The notes below the pieces were generated by a model. The model was not told where the DNA came from, did no database searches, and saw nothing but the letters and a program-made list of their open reading frames with translations. Positions 23,720 through 39,600 of a stretch of DNA of 64,000 nt are shown piece by piece (position 1 is the stretch's first letter; each line of letters starts with the position of its first letter). A program made the position numbers and the translations under genes. The DNA comes from Dermatophagoides farinae (Eukaryota; Arthropoda; Arachnida; Sarcoptiformes; Pyroglyphidae), in contig NC_134681.1 in assembly GCF_024713945.1 (NCBI RefSeq), positions 4,193,501-4,257,500 of the forward strand, written 5' to 3'.

Positions 23720-24593
23720 CTCTCCCCAAACGCAAAATGTTTCGACTTTCATATTCATTGATTCTCATCATTATCATTATCAACTGAAGAGAAACAAAAA
23801 AAAAATGAAATGAAATGAAAAACAAGGGTGAAAATAATAATAAAAAAACATTGGAAACCAAACAAACTCGATTCATTCATTTTGATTTTTACTTTTTATA
23901 GTTTCCAACAGAATTCATTCATTGAATGAAACATCAAACACAAACACCATTTTCATTTGTGTGCAAACACAAACATGCACACACACACACACATGACAAA
24001 TATAAGACAAAAGATTTTTTTTTTTGAACCTAAAATTTCTGTTTTCCCTAGAATTCTTTATGGAATTTTCTCTCGTTTTTTATTCATTTTTTTTGTTATA
24101 ATAGAATATTCTGTTCTACTAGTTTTGTCACACACACACACACACACACAAAAGCCTGTTGCCATAACCCGGCTTTATTGATGTCCACAATGACGATGAT
24201 GATGATGATTCTGGTATAAGCATCAAAATATAATGGAAAATGATAAAAAAAAAAATAACGAATATAAAAAAAAACTCACTATAGAAGTGGTGTGTGAAAA
24301 AACAAAACAAAACCAAACAAAAAATCATTCATTCAAATAGGCTCAATTGATTTGTTCTTTTGTCTTTTTTTTCCAGTTCGCTCACTCGTTATCCATTCAT
24401 CGTTGATGGGTAACATAATAGGAAAAAAAAGCTGTTTTTCATTAATGTTGATGATAGGAAAAAAAAATGAGCGCGCCTAAATCAATTAAACAAATGGCAA
24501 TGAATATATGAAAAAAAAGTGATTATACAAACAAAGTAAAATATTACTTGAAAAGATATGGAGAAACAACAACAACAACAACAACGATGAATC

Positions 24594-24616
24594 TTTTTTT
24601 TTTTTTTTTTTTTTTT
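24594..24616. repeat. Poly-T run, 23 bases
   Basis: A homopolymer directly after a (CAA)n tract. No adjoining retroposon body or target duplication was recognised. Confidence 0.9.
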
Positions 24617-25085
24617 GAAAATCGGATTCTACATATCAAAATCATTCATGGTTGAAATGTATGAGTGATTCTTGACAAAAAAAAATGTAAGCAAAACATC
24701 CATATGGAAAAAAAACCAGATTCTATTGTAATCACATGATAAACAAAACAAAACAAAACAGGCGGCACAATGAATTTTTTTTTTCATTCCTTATGGCTAT
24801 ACTAATATTTTCTTCTTTATAACAAGTGATGATTATAATACTGTTGTATAGAATATTCTGTTTTTTTTTTCGTACATAACAAACAAATAGAAAAAAAATA
24901 ACAATAGTTGTGTGTGTGTGTGTGTTCCAGAAACGAAAATGAATTGAATTGAATTAAATTTCCATGTGTTTGTGTGAGAGAGAAAGAAAGAAAGAAAAAA
25001 TACCCTCACTACAATTCAAGACATGATGCCCATTTATTTTCTTTTCGAAACAATTCACATTGTGAATTGTTGTTTGTAGTCGACA

Positions 25086-25148
25086 TTGTTGTTGTTGTTG
25101 TTGTTGTTGTTTCTGTTGTTGTTGTTGTTTCTGTTGTTGTTGCTGCTG
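25086..25148. repeat. (GTT)n trinucleotide tract
   Basis: About 63 bases of TTG/GTT units with occasional CTG and TTC variants. A related tract follows at about 25417-25449 and another at 25496-25521. Confidence 0.9.
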
Positions 25149-28100
25149 TATATGTCATTTAAATTAATCCAATCATCAAATCTCATTCATTTACTGTGTT
25201 AGTGAAAATAGTGTGAAAAAAAACCAGGTTTGATTCTCAATCATTGAATTCAATCTATTCATTTTCAAAACGATTTATTGAATGGATTCTACAACTGTAA
25301 CAAAAGTAGCAGCAGCAGCAACAGCAGCAATAACAAAAGAAAAAAATTTCACATTAATCGATCTTGATGAAAATGAAATGAATTTTTATTAACGCTGCCA
25401 TAGGGTTATATAAACATGTTGTTGTTGTTGTTGTTGTTGTTGCTGTTGTTCTTTTTTTTTCATTCGCCCTTTATTGGCACTAAATGTTTGTTCATTTTGT
25501 TGTTGTTGTTGTTGTTGTTGTTTAACGATTTTTTTTGTACTGGATAATGATGAAAAAAACACACGCACGCACACACACTTTTAATTTTGATTCCAACCAG
25601 AATATCGAATTTTTTTTGTTCTTTTCAAGTTTAATTATAATTGGAGGCATACGATTTTTATTTGTTGCACATCCCATCATCCATCCATCGTTCGATAATT
25701 GATTGATATTTTGTATTGTATTGGAAAATTATTGTTGTTACAAAAAAATAAAAATCAAAACAACAAACAGCAATGGCTCGATCGATTCTACGAATGTATA
25801 TATTGAATGGAATTGAACAAGAAAAAACAGAAAAAAGTTTTTCTTGTTTTTTTTTTGTTTGTTTGTCTGGACAATGAACCAACCATGTCAATGATCAATC
25901 GTCAAAAAGTGAAACAAAACAAAAAAAACATGACAAAATGGAAAAAAGAAAAAAAACAATTAACCAAATGGATTGTATGATGTCGGCGTCGTCACCGTTA
26001 TATTGTGACAGAAAATCGAAGATTTCAAATGAAAATTCTCTCTATTCATCCATTATATAATGATGATAATGACTACCTACTTGTATTTTGCATAATAAAA
26101 CCTCATATATACAATCTAAACGACAAACCAACCAACCGACCAGCCAGCCATATCAGCCAAAATGACAAAAAGAAAAAGAGAGATATGAATATGATTTGAA
26201 CAAATGCCAGATTCAAGAAGATCAGATCATCAAGATCCCCGAAAAAAAAATTCATCCTGGAACACCAAAAACCAGGAGGACCATTGTGAATGAATTCAAA
26301 CAACAACAACAACAACAACAATTGTGAATGATGACGATGAAGAAAAAAAAAATGTTGAATTAATATTTGACACGCAAACCAAATGTGGATATAGAAAATC
26401 AGAAATAGAATAGACGGGAATCGCTGTTGGATACTGTAAACTTTGATTTTTTTTGTTTTTTGTTTTTTTTTTGGTTCAATCATCTAATCAATTTTTTTTT
26501 GTTTTTTGTTTGACCTTTGACCTACTGTGAAATTTGATATGATTTTATCGGGTCATTTTTTTTGTTTTGTTTTTTTGTTTTAATGATAATCATGAATATT
26601 CTTTGCAAATAAAAGAAAAAAATCTAGACATATTGTCATCAAGTTTTTTTCCCAATTTTTGTTTGGTGTGATAATTGGGATTCTCATTCAAATTTTATTT
26701 TATTATTTTAGCCATAAAAATTTCACAATGATTGTGATGATGATTAAAATTTCTGTCAAAAAAAAAAAAAAATTCACGTAATGAGAGCGCTCGTTTTGTT
26801 TTCGGTCGGGTTTTATTTCTTCAACAACCAGGAATGATTCTGAAAATCAACCAGGAGAAGAAAACAAAAAAAAACATTTCTCTCTCTCTCTCTCTCTTTC
26901 ACTCTCGATTTCGTTTGAATAGGTAGTCCTAATAAATTATTCAGAAGATGAACCCACCACCACCACCAACAACAACAACAACACCGCCATTTGACGTTTC
27001 GTTTTGTTTATTTCATCAGGTTTTTTTTCTGATGACAATACCGTATAGTAGTATATTGTACGTACCTAGTATATTTATATTTAGTTCATAAAATGATAAT
27101 AGTTTTTTTTGTGAAAAAAAAGAAAAAAGAGAGAGAGAAAGAGAACCTTTTGGAAAATGATCCAGAAACATTTTTTTTAGCAAAACATTCATTAGGTACG
27201 TATGAATGAATGAATGAATGGAATAGAGAAAAAAAACACCGTTCCAGGATAGTATATCGGGTGTGTAGAATATAGAGACGAATTGAATAGAATTGAGAAG
27301 TGAATTGAAAAAAAAAACAAAATTTCGTATTTTTTTTCTCTAGAAATCCTAGGTTAAAACAGAATAATCAAATGTCGCTGAATTGAATGGAGATAAATTA
27401 CAATTTGAAAGAAATGAACAAGATTAAAATGAATGAATGAATTACTATGGGTTTTTGTTTGTGTGTGGGTGTGTATAATAACCAAACGGCTAACAGATTC
27501 AGAGTACTCGAATTAAAAAAAAAACAACAACAACAACAGAATTGGAACCTGAACCAATTTGATCATGTAACACAAACATCCACACACACACACACACACA
27601 CACCTAAAGGAAAAGAAAAAATTAGAAAATGCCTTCAAGCATTTATGAATGAATAAATAATGATGCTAATACGTATCATTATCATCATTATCATGATAAT
27701 GATGATTTTTTTTTTGTTTTGTTTTCCGTTTTTTTTTCATCATCATTTAATTCCTATTTGTACAACCATCTCACACCCCCGCCCCCACAACATACACACA
27801 TAGGAATTATTATTGAATGTATAAAATGAAATAGAGAATTGTCATTTATCAAGGGATAGAGAGAATCACGAGAACGAAACAAAAAAGGTCAGATGTTTTT
27901 AGACGAAAAAAAAAATTTTTTTTTTCACTGATTATCTTATCATTTTTTTGCCCGTGTATATGTGTGCGTGTGTGTGAGTGTTTGATGCTGGCGGCCAAAT
28001 TTATCTGCGATTCTGGTTCTGGCATTTTTTTTTGTATTTTCTCAGAGAACCAAGATGTAACCAAAAAAAAAAAGATGTGCCGTATGTTTTTTTTTTTTTG

Positions 28101-29498
28101 GTTGAATAATATGAACGTTGCTTTTATTTTGAGCAAATTAAAATTAATGTCAGTTTTTTTTCACTTTCTTTTCTTCTACTTTTTTATTCTTCGTTCATCG
28201 TTGTTGTTTCGTTTCAGTTTTTTTTTGCTATCCCCTTTCTAGGTTTGTAGATTTCTCTTCTTATCTATCTTTTTTTCCTTATTTCAATATAGATATCCTT
28301 TTTTTCTGATTTTCTAGAAGCTTCCTACCACATCATCATCATCATCATCATCAGAATCATTTCCCCTTTTAATACAAACGCATACACATTCAGTCCACAG
28401 AATCTGTATTCTTTATGAACCAAAGAAGCATATATTTATTTTTATATATAAATAAATCCCCAAAAGAATCGGTTAGAAGTCATATAAAAACATACACACA
28501 CACACACACACACACAGTGAATGTATGATGGTGTGTGTCGTTTTTATATTTTGACACCAAGGGATACGATTCATGTGTATACATACACACACACACACAC
28601 ACACCAAATACAAGATATAGTGATATTCTTCGTTTGTTGTTTTTTTTTGCATCACCACCACCATCACCACCACCACCACCGCATCCCCCACTTCTTACTT
28701 TGTTTCTTGAATGTATATTTATTTATTTGTTTTTTTTTCCATGATAAATAATTGAAACATCTTCCATTTTTCTATTTCTCTCTCTCTCTCTTTCTACTTG
28801 GTCCGTTTTTTTTCTTCCATGTATTATCTTAACCTAACCTAAATTATAGTGAAGAAAAAAAAATTAAATGGAAATAATTCTTTAAGGAATTCATGGTTGT
28901 TGTTAATGTTTTGATGGAGGGGAGTGGCATATGAGGTGTTTTTGATGTTTCAAATACTTTTTGTATCATCATTGCTGTCAATGTGTGTGTGTGTGTGTTG
29001 TTGTTGTTGTTGGATTATTATACATCAACGGGCCAATAGGATATCATTATGATGCATAATAAAAAATCACATTATTATCAGCATAGAAAAAATTTATTTA
29101 TAACCATAAAGTTTATATATTTGTTTGTTTTATTTTCTTTTGTTTCATTTTTTTTTCGTCCTGGTTCCAAAACAAAACAAAACAAAAAAAAACCTCTTGA
29201 CATTCATCTTTTATTTCACTTTCCACACATTTCTTTTTTTTGTTTTTTCCATTGTCAATATTGTTATAGTTGTTGCTGGTAAGTTATTGTTAAAAATTCT
29301 GAATGTATGAAAAAGTATGAGAAAAATTTGAAATTCAAATTTTTTTTTCCTGCCACTCTCACTTGCATTTTTTTGTTTGTTTGTTTGTTTGTTTCTCAGA
29401 ATCTTTTCCAGAAAATTTACTTGTTTTTTTTGTTTTGTTTGTTTTTCATATATATAAATTCACTATGTTTTCATTTCTCTTTACACTCTAATCATGGT

Positions 29499-29500
<2 letters not shown>

Positions 29501-29546
<46 letters not shown>
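29501..29546. repeat. (TG)n microsatellite, ~46 bp
   Basis: Uninterrupted TG dinucleotides ending in GTGCG, followed by a second short (GT)n tract near 29612-29628. Confidence 0.97.
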
Positions 29547-29549
<3 letters not shown>

Positions 29550-32500
29550 ATGCGGTAAGATAAATATAATACCCGGTTGTACAGTTTGTTTTATATATGA
29601 ATGCGTCTGTTTGTGTGTGTGTGTGTGACAAATAGTAATTCCCGAAAAAAAAGAAAAGGATTTTTTTTTGTTGGTTCATCTTCATTCATTTTCTATAGAA
29701 GATGAAAAAAAAATTTTCAACTTGATACCCATGACAATTTGATCAAGTGAAGAGAGAGCGAGAGAGCGAGAAAAATTAAGCCAATTCTCGTTTCCTCTTT
29801 CCCTCTCATTCTGTTCTCTTCCTGTTTTCAATGATGTCAAAAAATCATTTTTGATTTATATATATTCTCGTCATCATAATAATTTTTTTTTTATTGAAAG
29901 GAAGAATTTTTTTTGTGATTAAGAGGAAAATGTTCATTTTTATTATTATTCTTCTTCCTGTCCATTATCATGTGGCTAATTAATTATTAAAATTTTTAGC
30001 CAAAAATAACGACAAATAAATCGATATTGTTCGGTTGTTTAATAATTCCACACGACAACGACGACGACAACGACAACGATGATGATGATTGTATCACATT
30101 TATTGAATGAAATGGAGTAGAAACAAAAAATAGTATGAGTGACAAGAAACATCCGATTATCCGGTAGTATAGAATTTCTATTCATTCATGTAGCTTAAAT
30201 TTCATTACTCCCAGGTATATGAGAAAACAAAATGTAGCACTGCACATCAGCGTGGCACATAACATAACTTATCTAAACAGAATCAAATGTCATTGAAATA
30301 TATATACATACAATGAAAAGCTATTAAGTGATCAAAAAACAACAACAACAACAACAACAACAACGATGACAACAAACAAAAACGAAACGGAAAAAATAAA
30401 ATATAAAAAAAACGACCAATCAACTTTTACCGAAACAAATGAAATGAAATGAAAAGAAAAATGAACAAGCAATTGAACAATGAAAAAAAATGGACATACC
30501 GAATGGGACGATGAAAGAGAGGATCTGGATTTAGATCACTACGATGATGATGATGATGATCAAATTAGATCAAAAAAAAAAAAACTATACAAGAAAGATC
30601 AATGAAAAAAAAAACACCGATCGATCGATCGTTTCAAATGATCCAAAAGCGATTGTTTTCTTTTTTTTACATTTTTGATCAATATAAATCTCAATGTCAA
30701 TACAATTCAAACTTTTCATTTTCTTTTCAAATTAAATTAACTTTTGACCTTATTTGTATATTGACTTTTCATTTTCGATGCACTGTGTAAGTCATGGTGA
30801 TGACCATTACCACCACCACCACCACCACCACCGCTACTCATCAACCATCTGCGAATAAAGTTTGAACAAATTTTCTGTTTTCAAACCAAAAAATAAAAAT
30901 TTGATCAACAACAAAAACACAGATACTCGATGCTGATAATGTTACACCAAATTCTCTCTCTCTCTCTTTATGAATGTTGTGCATGTTCAATCGAATTTGT
31001 ATATATCTAAAAAAAATTTTTTTTTTTCCACAGAATTCAATTCGATTGAAAAGTTTATTTTCTAATATTGAAAATGCAAAAAAAAGGAACATTCGACTGA
31101 TTCACGAATAACGGAGAGGGAGGGAACTGGTGGTGAAACGTAGTGAGAAAAAAAAACAAAATTAGATGATGATGGTGGAAAACAAAACATTGAACAAACA
31201 ATTTTTTTTTTGGAATAAAATGAAATTGAATTGATTATTGCACAACAACAACAATAATAAACAACATTTTGGTACAAAAAAAAAAAAATATTGCCACCAG
31301 GCCACCAACACACCATGACGACCAATATCCGACCTATCATGATGATGATCATCATCATCATCATCATTCGGATCATCATTTGTCTAATATTATCCATTTG
31401 GGAATTCATTGTATTTGTATATATATATATACAGTGCATACACACACACACCCATTTTTGAACCACTAGAAAATGACTATTTTTTTCCGCTAACCAATTC
31501 TATCTCGCGTATATCCAAATTCATACTCAGTTCAATATATGTGTAGATAGAAAAGTTCAGCCAGTTTGTTTGGTTATTTTTATTTTTCTTTCATTAGTAA
31601 AAACTTGGAATTTTTTTTGTTGTTGTTGTTGTTCGACTCTCTACTTTTATTCATCCATTCATTCATTTGTTTGTTTGTTTATCCATTTGATTGGACGCTT
31701 GGTTGATTGACTATATGTGTGTTGGAGAAACAAAAAAAAAATCTACCAAACATGAAAAAAAATGTAAAAAGTCAATGTTGACGACTACGACAACGATGAT
31801 GTTGATGATGATCAACCACCAAATGAATATGGTGGCCACTAAAACAACAGAATTAGTACAGACAGTTATTGACATTGGAACAACAACAACAACAACAACA
31901 ACAAACGATGAATTCAATTTGTGTTTTATTGTTTTTTTGTTGTTGTTGTTGTCTTCATCATCTCTCTGTATGTGTGTTCATTTGTTTTATTTTAGATTCC
32001 TATTTTATTATTATTATTATTACTCCATGATGATGATCATCTAGTCTTTTATTTGATCTGATGATGATGATGATGATGATGATCAAGAAGAATCAAACAT
32101 AAAAATAAACAAACACACACACACACACACACGAAGAGATCATCATGGTTGAATTGTAACTTCGACACACACACACACACAAACATCTTTTCTCTTCTCT
32201 TTTTTTTCGCTGATTACAATGATGTTTGTTTGTTTGGTCCAGTTTTTTTTTATTTGTTTGGCATTTATATGTAGGTTTTTTTTCATTTGTCCCAAAATGT
32301 CCATTTCGATCCAAGAATATTTGTTTTTTTTTCTCTCTCTCTACCAGTACAGTGTATGTGTGTGTGTACAATTCTGGATTCTTTATTGCTGCTGCTGATG
32401 ATGATGATGATGATGTTTATTCGTTTAATTATAAGATTCAATTCTCCAATGTGTGTGTGTATGTTTGTTCATTTGGAACCAATTTCAAATGAAATGAAAT

Positions 32501-35005
32501 AAAATTTTCGTTTCTTTTCTTTTCTTTTTTGCACTAATTTCATTCATTCATTCATTCATTTAATTTATTCTAATGTCATTTTTTTTGGTCACAATGTTTC
32601 ATGTTGGAAGGAAAAAACTTTGTTTTCTTTTTTTTTTGGAACAAATCAAATTCATTTTCCAAAATGAAAAACAATACAAAATGGATGAAACAAAAAAAAA
32701 ATGACTGTCTCGTTCGTTTTTTACATAAAAACAGTGTGTGGTGTGAAACAAAACAAACAAACAAACAAAAATGTTATGTTTATCCACCATTGAAACAAAA
32801 AAAATAAAACAAGACCAAAAACAAAACAAAACAAAACACCCATATATGGAGAAAATAGACCAGTTTTAGTTGACAATTTAGCCAAAAAAAAAACAAGACA
32901 CACACACACACAAACTAAACAAACAAAACGACATGTTACAACTACCAACGACAACAGAATAAGAAAATTGTTTCCTTTTTTCATATAAAGCTTATTTCAC
33001 ATTCTCTCAATGTGTGTGTGTGTGTGTTTGTATCATGTACCCAGAAAACATGTCAAAGGTATCATCAACAATTTAGATTTAGATTGTTATATGGCTGTAA
33101 AACTTTAAGTCATTTATTCAAAATGAAATGAAAGAAGAAGAAGATGTGAAAAAAAGTTTACTTTTTTTTGATTTGTAAAATAAAAACAAACAAATATATC
33201 GTTTTCATAATCAGAATCAGAATCATCATCATTCTGATCATGATGATTGTCATTGTCACAATTGGATTGTTACATGTTTTATGATCATCCAGAATATTTT
33301 TTTGGGATTCGATTAGAAGTTTTATATGTGTATGTGATGATGATGATGATGATGATGATAATCATGGATCGATGATGGAAACAATGCACAACAACAACAA
33401 TAATCTCTGTTTAAATCTTAATCATAATACATCTGATGGAGTAGTAAAAAAAAACAAAAGTTAATTGAGCAAAATTGAAGCAAAAAAAAGAACCAAAAAA
33501 ATAGATGAAAATCATAATGATGATGATGATGATGATTAACGGAATCGGGAAAATTTTCTATCCAATAAATTGGTATTTCACATCCATCCATCCATTCGCC
33601 CACACACACACACATGAAAGTTTGAATGAATGTGAAATAACCAGAAGAACAAGAAGAAAATCTCATCTCATGTATTCAACCAACCAACCAAACCAGCCGA
33701 ATAATGTTATGAAAAAAAAGATCAAGTTGGATTAAAAGTTTTGACTAGCCAGAAAAGAAAAATCGCTATTCTGGTTTCGGGCCCGATGATGATATAACAC
33801 AACAATCAATGTAATAATGAAAATGATACAATTACGGATTTAAAGAATTATATATTTTCTGATTTTATAATACAGGTACCATCATCATCATCATCATCAT
33901 CATCATAGTTGCCGTTTATCAAACATGGAATTTGAATTCTGATTCTGATTCTGATTATTCATTCATTCATTTTATTCATTATAATTTAATTTAAATTAAT
34001 TCAATTATCATAGAATTCTGTTTCTGGCTCAATAATAATAATAATAATAATTGCTATCCATATATCTTGGTGATATCAGGCGCCAGGATTAAAATTCACA
34101 ATTTTTTTTCGGCTGCTGCTGCTGCTGTTGCTGTTGCTTTCATTATCATTTTTTTTTTGGTTGTTGCAGGAAAAAAAACGCCCATATCATACAAAAACAT
34201 GACATACAACATATTCTCCAGTTCGATGGTTCATCGAACCAAAAAAAAAACAAGAGAGAGAAATGGGGAAAAATTATTTGAATGAATGAATCGTGAACAA
34301 GAGAAATATTATGCCATATATGAAACTTGCGTAATAATAATCGATGACAATGATGATGATGATATGAGATCGTCATAGCAATAATTATCATCACGAAATG
34401 AATGAATTAATAATTTTTTTTTGTTTTATTCTTGTTTCTTTTCATTTCATTTTTTCCCTTTCTGGTTCTTTTTCTTCTTCTTCTGCTTCTTCTTCATATG
34501 GAATTCATTTGTTCGTGATATTCACATTTATATAATGGCGGCACTTTTATGCTGCTATAACTGCAACAAACTAACGGTTTTTTTCTCTTGATCTCTGGTT
34601 CATAGCTAGCTATCTGGCTGGTTGGCTGGCTGGCTGGCTGGGTTTGAATATCAATTTTTTTTATATATTTCTGTTCACCATGATTGTTAACCATGGTGAT
34701 TATTATTAACAGTACGATATGGTTTGGTTTTTGAATGACGAACAAAAAAAAAACCTGAATATATACATCACACACACACACACACACATACATATGATAA
34801 TAATAATTAACATCGATCATTGTCACTCGTTTTTCTGTTTCATTTTGTTTTCCACAAAGTGTTCCAATATATATCACACAGTAATATGTGACAAATTTTT
34901 CTCTCATTATTTGTGGACAATTATCAATGGAAATAATAGTTAATGGTGGTTTAAAGGTACAAAATTCATAATGGCCATTATTGTCAAATCCTTTTTTTTC
35001 AATTT

Positions 35006-35008
<3 letters not shown>

Positions 35009-35037
<29 letters not shown>
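35009..35037. repeat. (CA)n microsatellite, ~29 bp
   Basis: Uninterrupted CA dinucleotides. Confidence 0.95.
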
Positions 35038-35045
<8 letters not shown>

Positions 35046-35500
35046 ATTGATGTATCCTGTGGTTTTATATGATCGTCGTCGTCGTCATCGTTGTTGGTGA
35101 AAGTAATGGCTCTAAATTATCAAATAAAACAACGATGATGATTCTGACGGTAAACCAATTCAATGAATTTTCACTTTTACTTTTTCTTTTTGTTTGTGTG
35201 ACGTTACTTTATAGAACAAAACAACAAAAATAATCAAGACTAAAACATTATGAATGATTGAAATGATGGATGGATTATATGATGGACTGGATTTTTTTTT
35301 GTGTGTATGTGTGTATCATTCAATTCATTTATTCATTTTTGTTGTCAGTTTTTATGGATATACATTTACTTATCATCATCAGAATGATGATGATCATCAT
35401 TTTTATGTCATATAGTCATTTATTTTATTCGTATGAGTGAATGTGGGCGTACACAAAGAATTGGAAACAATCAACAAAATGTAGTGAAAATTTACAAACC

Positions 35501-35501
<1 letters not shown>

Positions 35502-35532
<31 letters not shown>
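35502..35532. repeat. (AC)n microsatellite, 31 bp
   Basis: Uninterrupted AC dinucleotides. Confidence 0.95.
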
Positions 35533-35535
<3 letters not shown>

Positions 35536-36566
35536 CGAACAAATGATTTGATCACGTAAAAATTCGATTTTAGATCAATTCACCAAGAAAAAAAATATGA
35601 CGAAAAATGGTTTGATGTGAAGTGGTATTAATTTGGCCAAGAATTTTTTTTTATCCATTCACATATCCATTTGTTGAAACAATGGAGAAAATTTTTTTTC
35701 ACAATTTTTTTTCTCTCTCTCTCTCTCTTGAATTGAATTAGAATTTGCTCGTTTTTTTGAATTTTTTTTCTGTTTTTTCTTTTTTTTCAAATGAACGATG
35801 AATTCCAAAAAAAAAAATTATCGATAATCATCATCCGATGGAATCGATTGATGATGTCCAATCGAATTTGAAAACTGGAAGAAAAAAAATTTTCCATTCT
35901 GCTATCCACCAAATATAAATTGACTTTTTATGAAAACACAAATGTAAGTTTTGATCATCATCATCATCGTCGTTATTGTCGTTGATGTCATCGTACAAAA
36001 AAAAAACATTGATAATGATGGCCACTATTGGTATGGCAAATGGTATTGGTTCAATCAACATGAAAAAAAAGTTGAATTCAAAAAAAAAAATAAAAATAAA
36101 ATGTGATCCATTTTCAATTGGAATCAGATTCAAGTAAAATTTTTCATGTTCAAAATGAATCGAATGTATCAGAATTTTTTTTTTCATTCTTTTATCTTAT
36201 CTTTGTAGTATTTACAAACGAAAACGAATTGAATTGAAAATGGACACACACACACACACAAAAAAAAACATTGAGAAAATTGGATTGGCACCCAAAAAAA
36301 ATATATACAAATACATCTTCTATCTATTCGGACTTAGATTATCTGATATAAATTGCGAATAACATTTTTTTTGTCGTCACTTGAATCTCAATGATTCTGT
36401 TTATTTATTTATTTTTTTTTTGTTGTGTCTTTAGCAGTCACTTGATTTTTTTTTTCACACACACACACACACAATTGTACAGTTTCTTTGAAATTTTAAA
36501 CGATGAAAATAAATTTATACTTGAAAAGAGAAAAGAAAAAAAGCGTGAAAACGTTTTTCAGTATTA

Positions 36567-36571
<5 letters not shown>

Positions 36572-36598
<27 letters not shown>
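36572..36598. repeat. (AC)n microsatellite, ~27 bp
   Basis: Uninterrupted AC dinucleotides. Confidence 0.95.
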
Positions 36599-36603
<5 letters not shown>

Positions 36604-39600
36604 AGAATGCATTGTGGATAAGAATTTTTCTCACCATTTCCAAGAATCATCTATTCAAAATAGAAAATAAAAAAAAAATTGAGCACTAAAATTGAATTAA
36701 ATTTTCATGCTGAGACGAACTAGATTTTGATTTTCATTTGAAACTTGATTTGAAAATAAGCTCACTGTTTGTCTTTCTGTCTGTGTGTGTGTGTGTGTGT
36801 AAATTGGCTTGTTCTGACAAAAGAAAAAAAAATCAATGGATTATATGAATAATAATAATAATAAAGAAAACCGGAAAGAAAATCCTTGAAAATCCTATGT
36901 TTAACATGAATGAGGTCGGAAAAAAAACTTGAATTAATAAGGTGTTTACGATATACGACCGGATTCTACGATTGAACGATCAATCGACCGGTTGAATATA
37001 TGGTTTCATCATCATCACCATTATGATGATGATGATGATGATGATAGTAATGTCAATAATAAAATGACAAAAAAAAAATTTCCAAAATCCGTTTTTAGCA
37101 TTAAAAACAATGGCAATAATAATATCCGAATAAACCAAATGACCGAATAAATGGTTGAAATATATATAAAAATAAAAATAAAAATAAAAATAGATCCAAT
37201 GAGAGGCAAGAATCTCAACAACATTAACGAATAAAAATAAAAATTCTTTCAGCGGGTGGTAGAGAATCAGAAGAAGAAGAAGAAGAACCAAAAAAAAAAA
37301 AATAAAAAAAAAATGAAAACAAAAGGGAATTCTAAAAAAAAAATTCTGAATTTGATATTCCTGAAATTTTTTCTTTTTCCTATTTGGATTGTAATACTGT
37401 AAATGAATTGTATGAATGAATAAATAAACTATATGAAAATTGAAATCAAGTGAACAACAGCAGCAGCAGTAACTATAAAGATGACGACAATAGCTTACGC
37501 AAGAATAGAAAGAGAGAAAGAAAAAAACCAAACTTAATCCTGGTTATAAGTTGGATCCATAATGATAAGTTATGATATGATGTGTGTGTGTGTGTGTGTG
37601 TATGTGCGGTAAACACTAACCTCACATTGTATCTATCACATATTCTGTCATAAAAAAAGAGAATGATGATAATGAATGAGTGAAAATAAAAAAAGAGGAG
37701 CAGTTTCAAGGCTTTGAATACATACATAGAATTTCATTATCATAATAGTCAAAATCAAATCGTAAATCTCACTAATCACATATACACAAATACAGTGCGT
37801 CTGTAAAAAAAAAATGGAAAAAGGCAATGGTAATAATTTCAAATTATAAATTTAAAGAGCCCAAAAAAATAAAATTAAATTTAAATTTGACGACAAAATG
37901 GAGAATTCCGTTGAGAATGGTTTGAAGAAAAACAATGTTTTTTTTCCCACTATCCATAATGATGATAATAATAATAATAATAATAAAAAAACCTGCTGAC
38001 TATGACCAAACATGATGATCATCATTATCAATGAGAATCTAGGGATTTCTTTGCACATCATGAATAATAATCGTTAAGAAAGAAAAATTTTTTTTTTTTT
38101 TTTTACTGGAACCAAAAACAAACCAAACACCACTTTTTTCACTGATATCTACATTTATTCATTTGGCCTTTTTATTTTGAGTTTATATAATTCAAAATCT
38201 TTGTCTATGAACAACAATATGGACCAATATATGTGTGTGAAACAATTGGAGAAATTTGACAAAATAAATAAATAACGTAAATGTATCTGTGGTCGGTCAT
38301 CATTAGTGATTCAAAAAACACACACACACACACATTGAATGAATATAATGTCATTGATGTATTGAAAAAGAAAAAAAAAACAATGATGATGATGATGATA
38401 ATCAACAATTCGTGAATCACAAAACAATGAAATATAGACTAAAAAGAATGAAAAAAAAAGTGAAACAAAGAAGAAAAAAAGATTTAGATTCTTTAAATCT
38501 TGGTTAAGAATTGTATTTCTGTGTGTGTGTGTGTGTGTGTGCATGTGTCTGAGACAACAACAACAACAACAACAAGAACTGAAGAAAAAAAAAAGCAAAG
38601 CAAGCAAGTTTGCGTATACAAGATTATCATCATTATCATTATTTCCATTTTCTCACCACCCTGCTTTGCGAATTTTTTTTTTTTTTTTTTTTGTTGCGTG
38701 AAAAAACGACAACCAAAATAATTTCATCGTGCTTAGAATCTATTAGCTTTTTGTTGTGTGTATGTGTGTGTCTGAATGCGTATTATGGTGGGTGGATGTT
38801 GTACATCGATTCAATTTGGTCGATCGGTGCAAATCCGTTTTGATCATCATCATCATTGATTCATTATTTTGATTTCTATAGATATAATATATATGAAAAC
38901 AAGTGAAAAAAAAATGAAATGAGAAAAAAAAACTTTAAATCCAATTTAATTCGGTTACAACGAAAAATATTATTATTTTTTTTATTGAAAAACTTTATTT
39001 CTACGTTGTTGTTGTTGCTATTGTTGTTGTTGTTGTTCTGGTTGTTTCATTTTTCTTTTTGATTCGATTTATGGTTGTTGGTTTGTTTGTTTGTTTTTGT
39101 TTGTTTTGGATGGCAATAATTTTCGCTTGGTTTTGTTGCCGTTGTTTTTTTTGTTGTTTTGTTTTGTTTTGTTTTGTTTTCAATTTCCAAAATTCAACCA
39201 CAGCAAATAGAAACATTTTTTTTCTTTCAATTTTTTTTTTGTTGTTACAATAAATTGATTTTATGAAACGCGAAAAAAAAGATGGACATTTTTGATACAC
39301 CATTATTGTGTGAAATTGAGAAATTTTTTTTTCCTGGATTCAAATCATAAAATTTTTCTGTTGTGTGTATGCATAGAGTTAACAGATCCATGTGAGCTAG
39401 TGTGTTTGTGTGTATGTGTGTGTGTGTGTGTGTGTGTACAATCATCAAATAAAATTTGTCAAGATTAAAATTGGAGAAAAAAAAATGCAAAGAATAAATT
39501 TTTAAAACATTGACATTGACTCAGAATTCATGGAGAAAATGATTCAGTAAATTCGTGATCATCATCATAATAATCAGGATCATCATCATCACATTATCAG

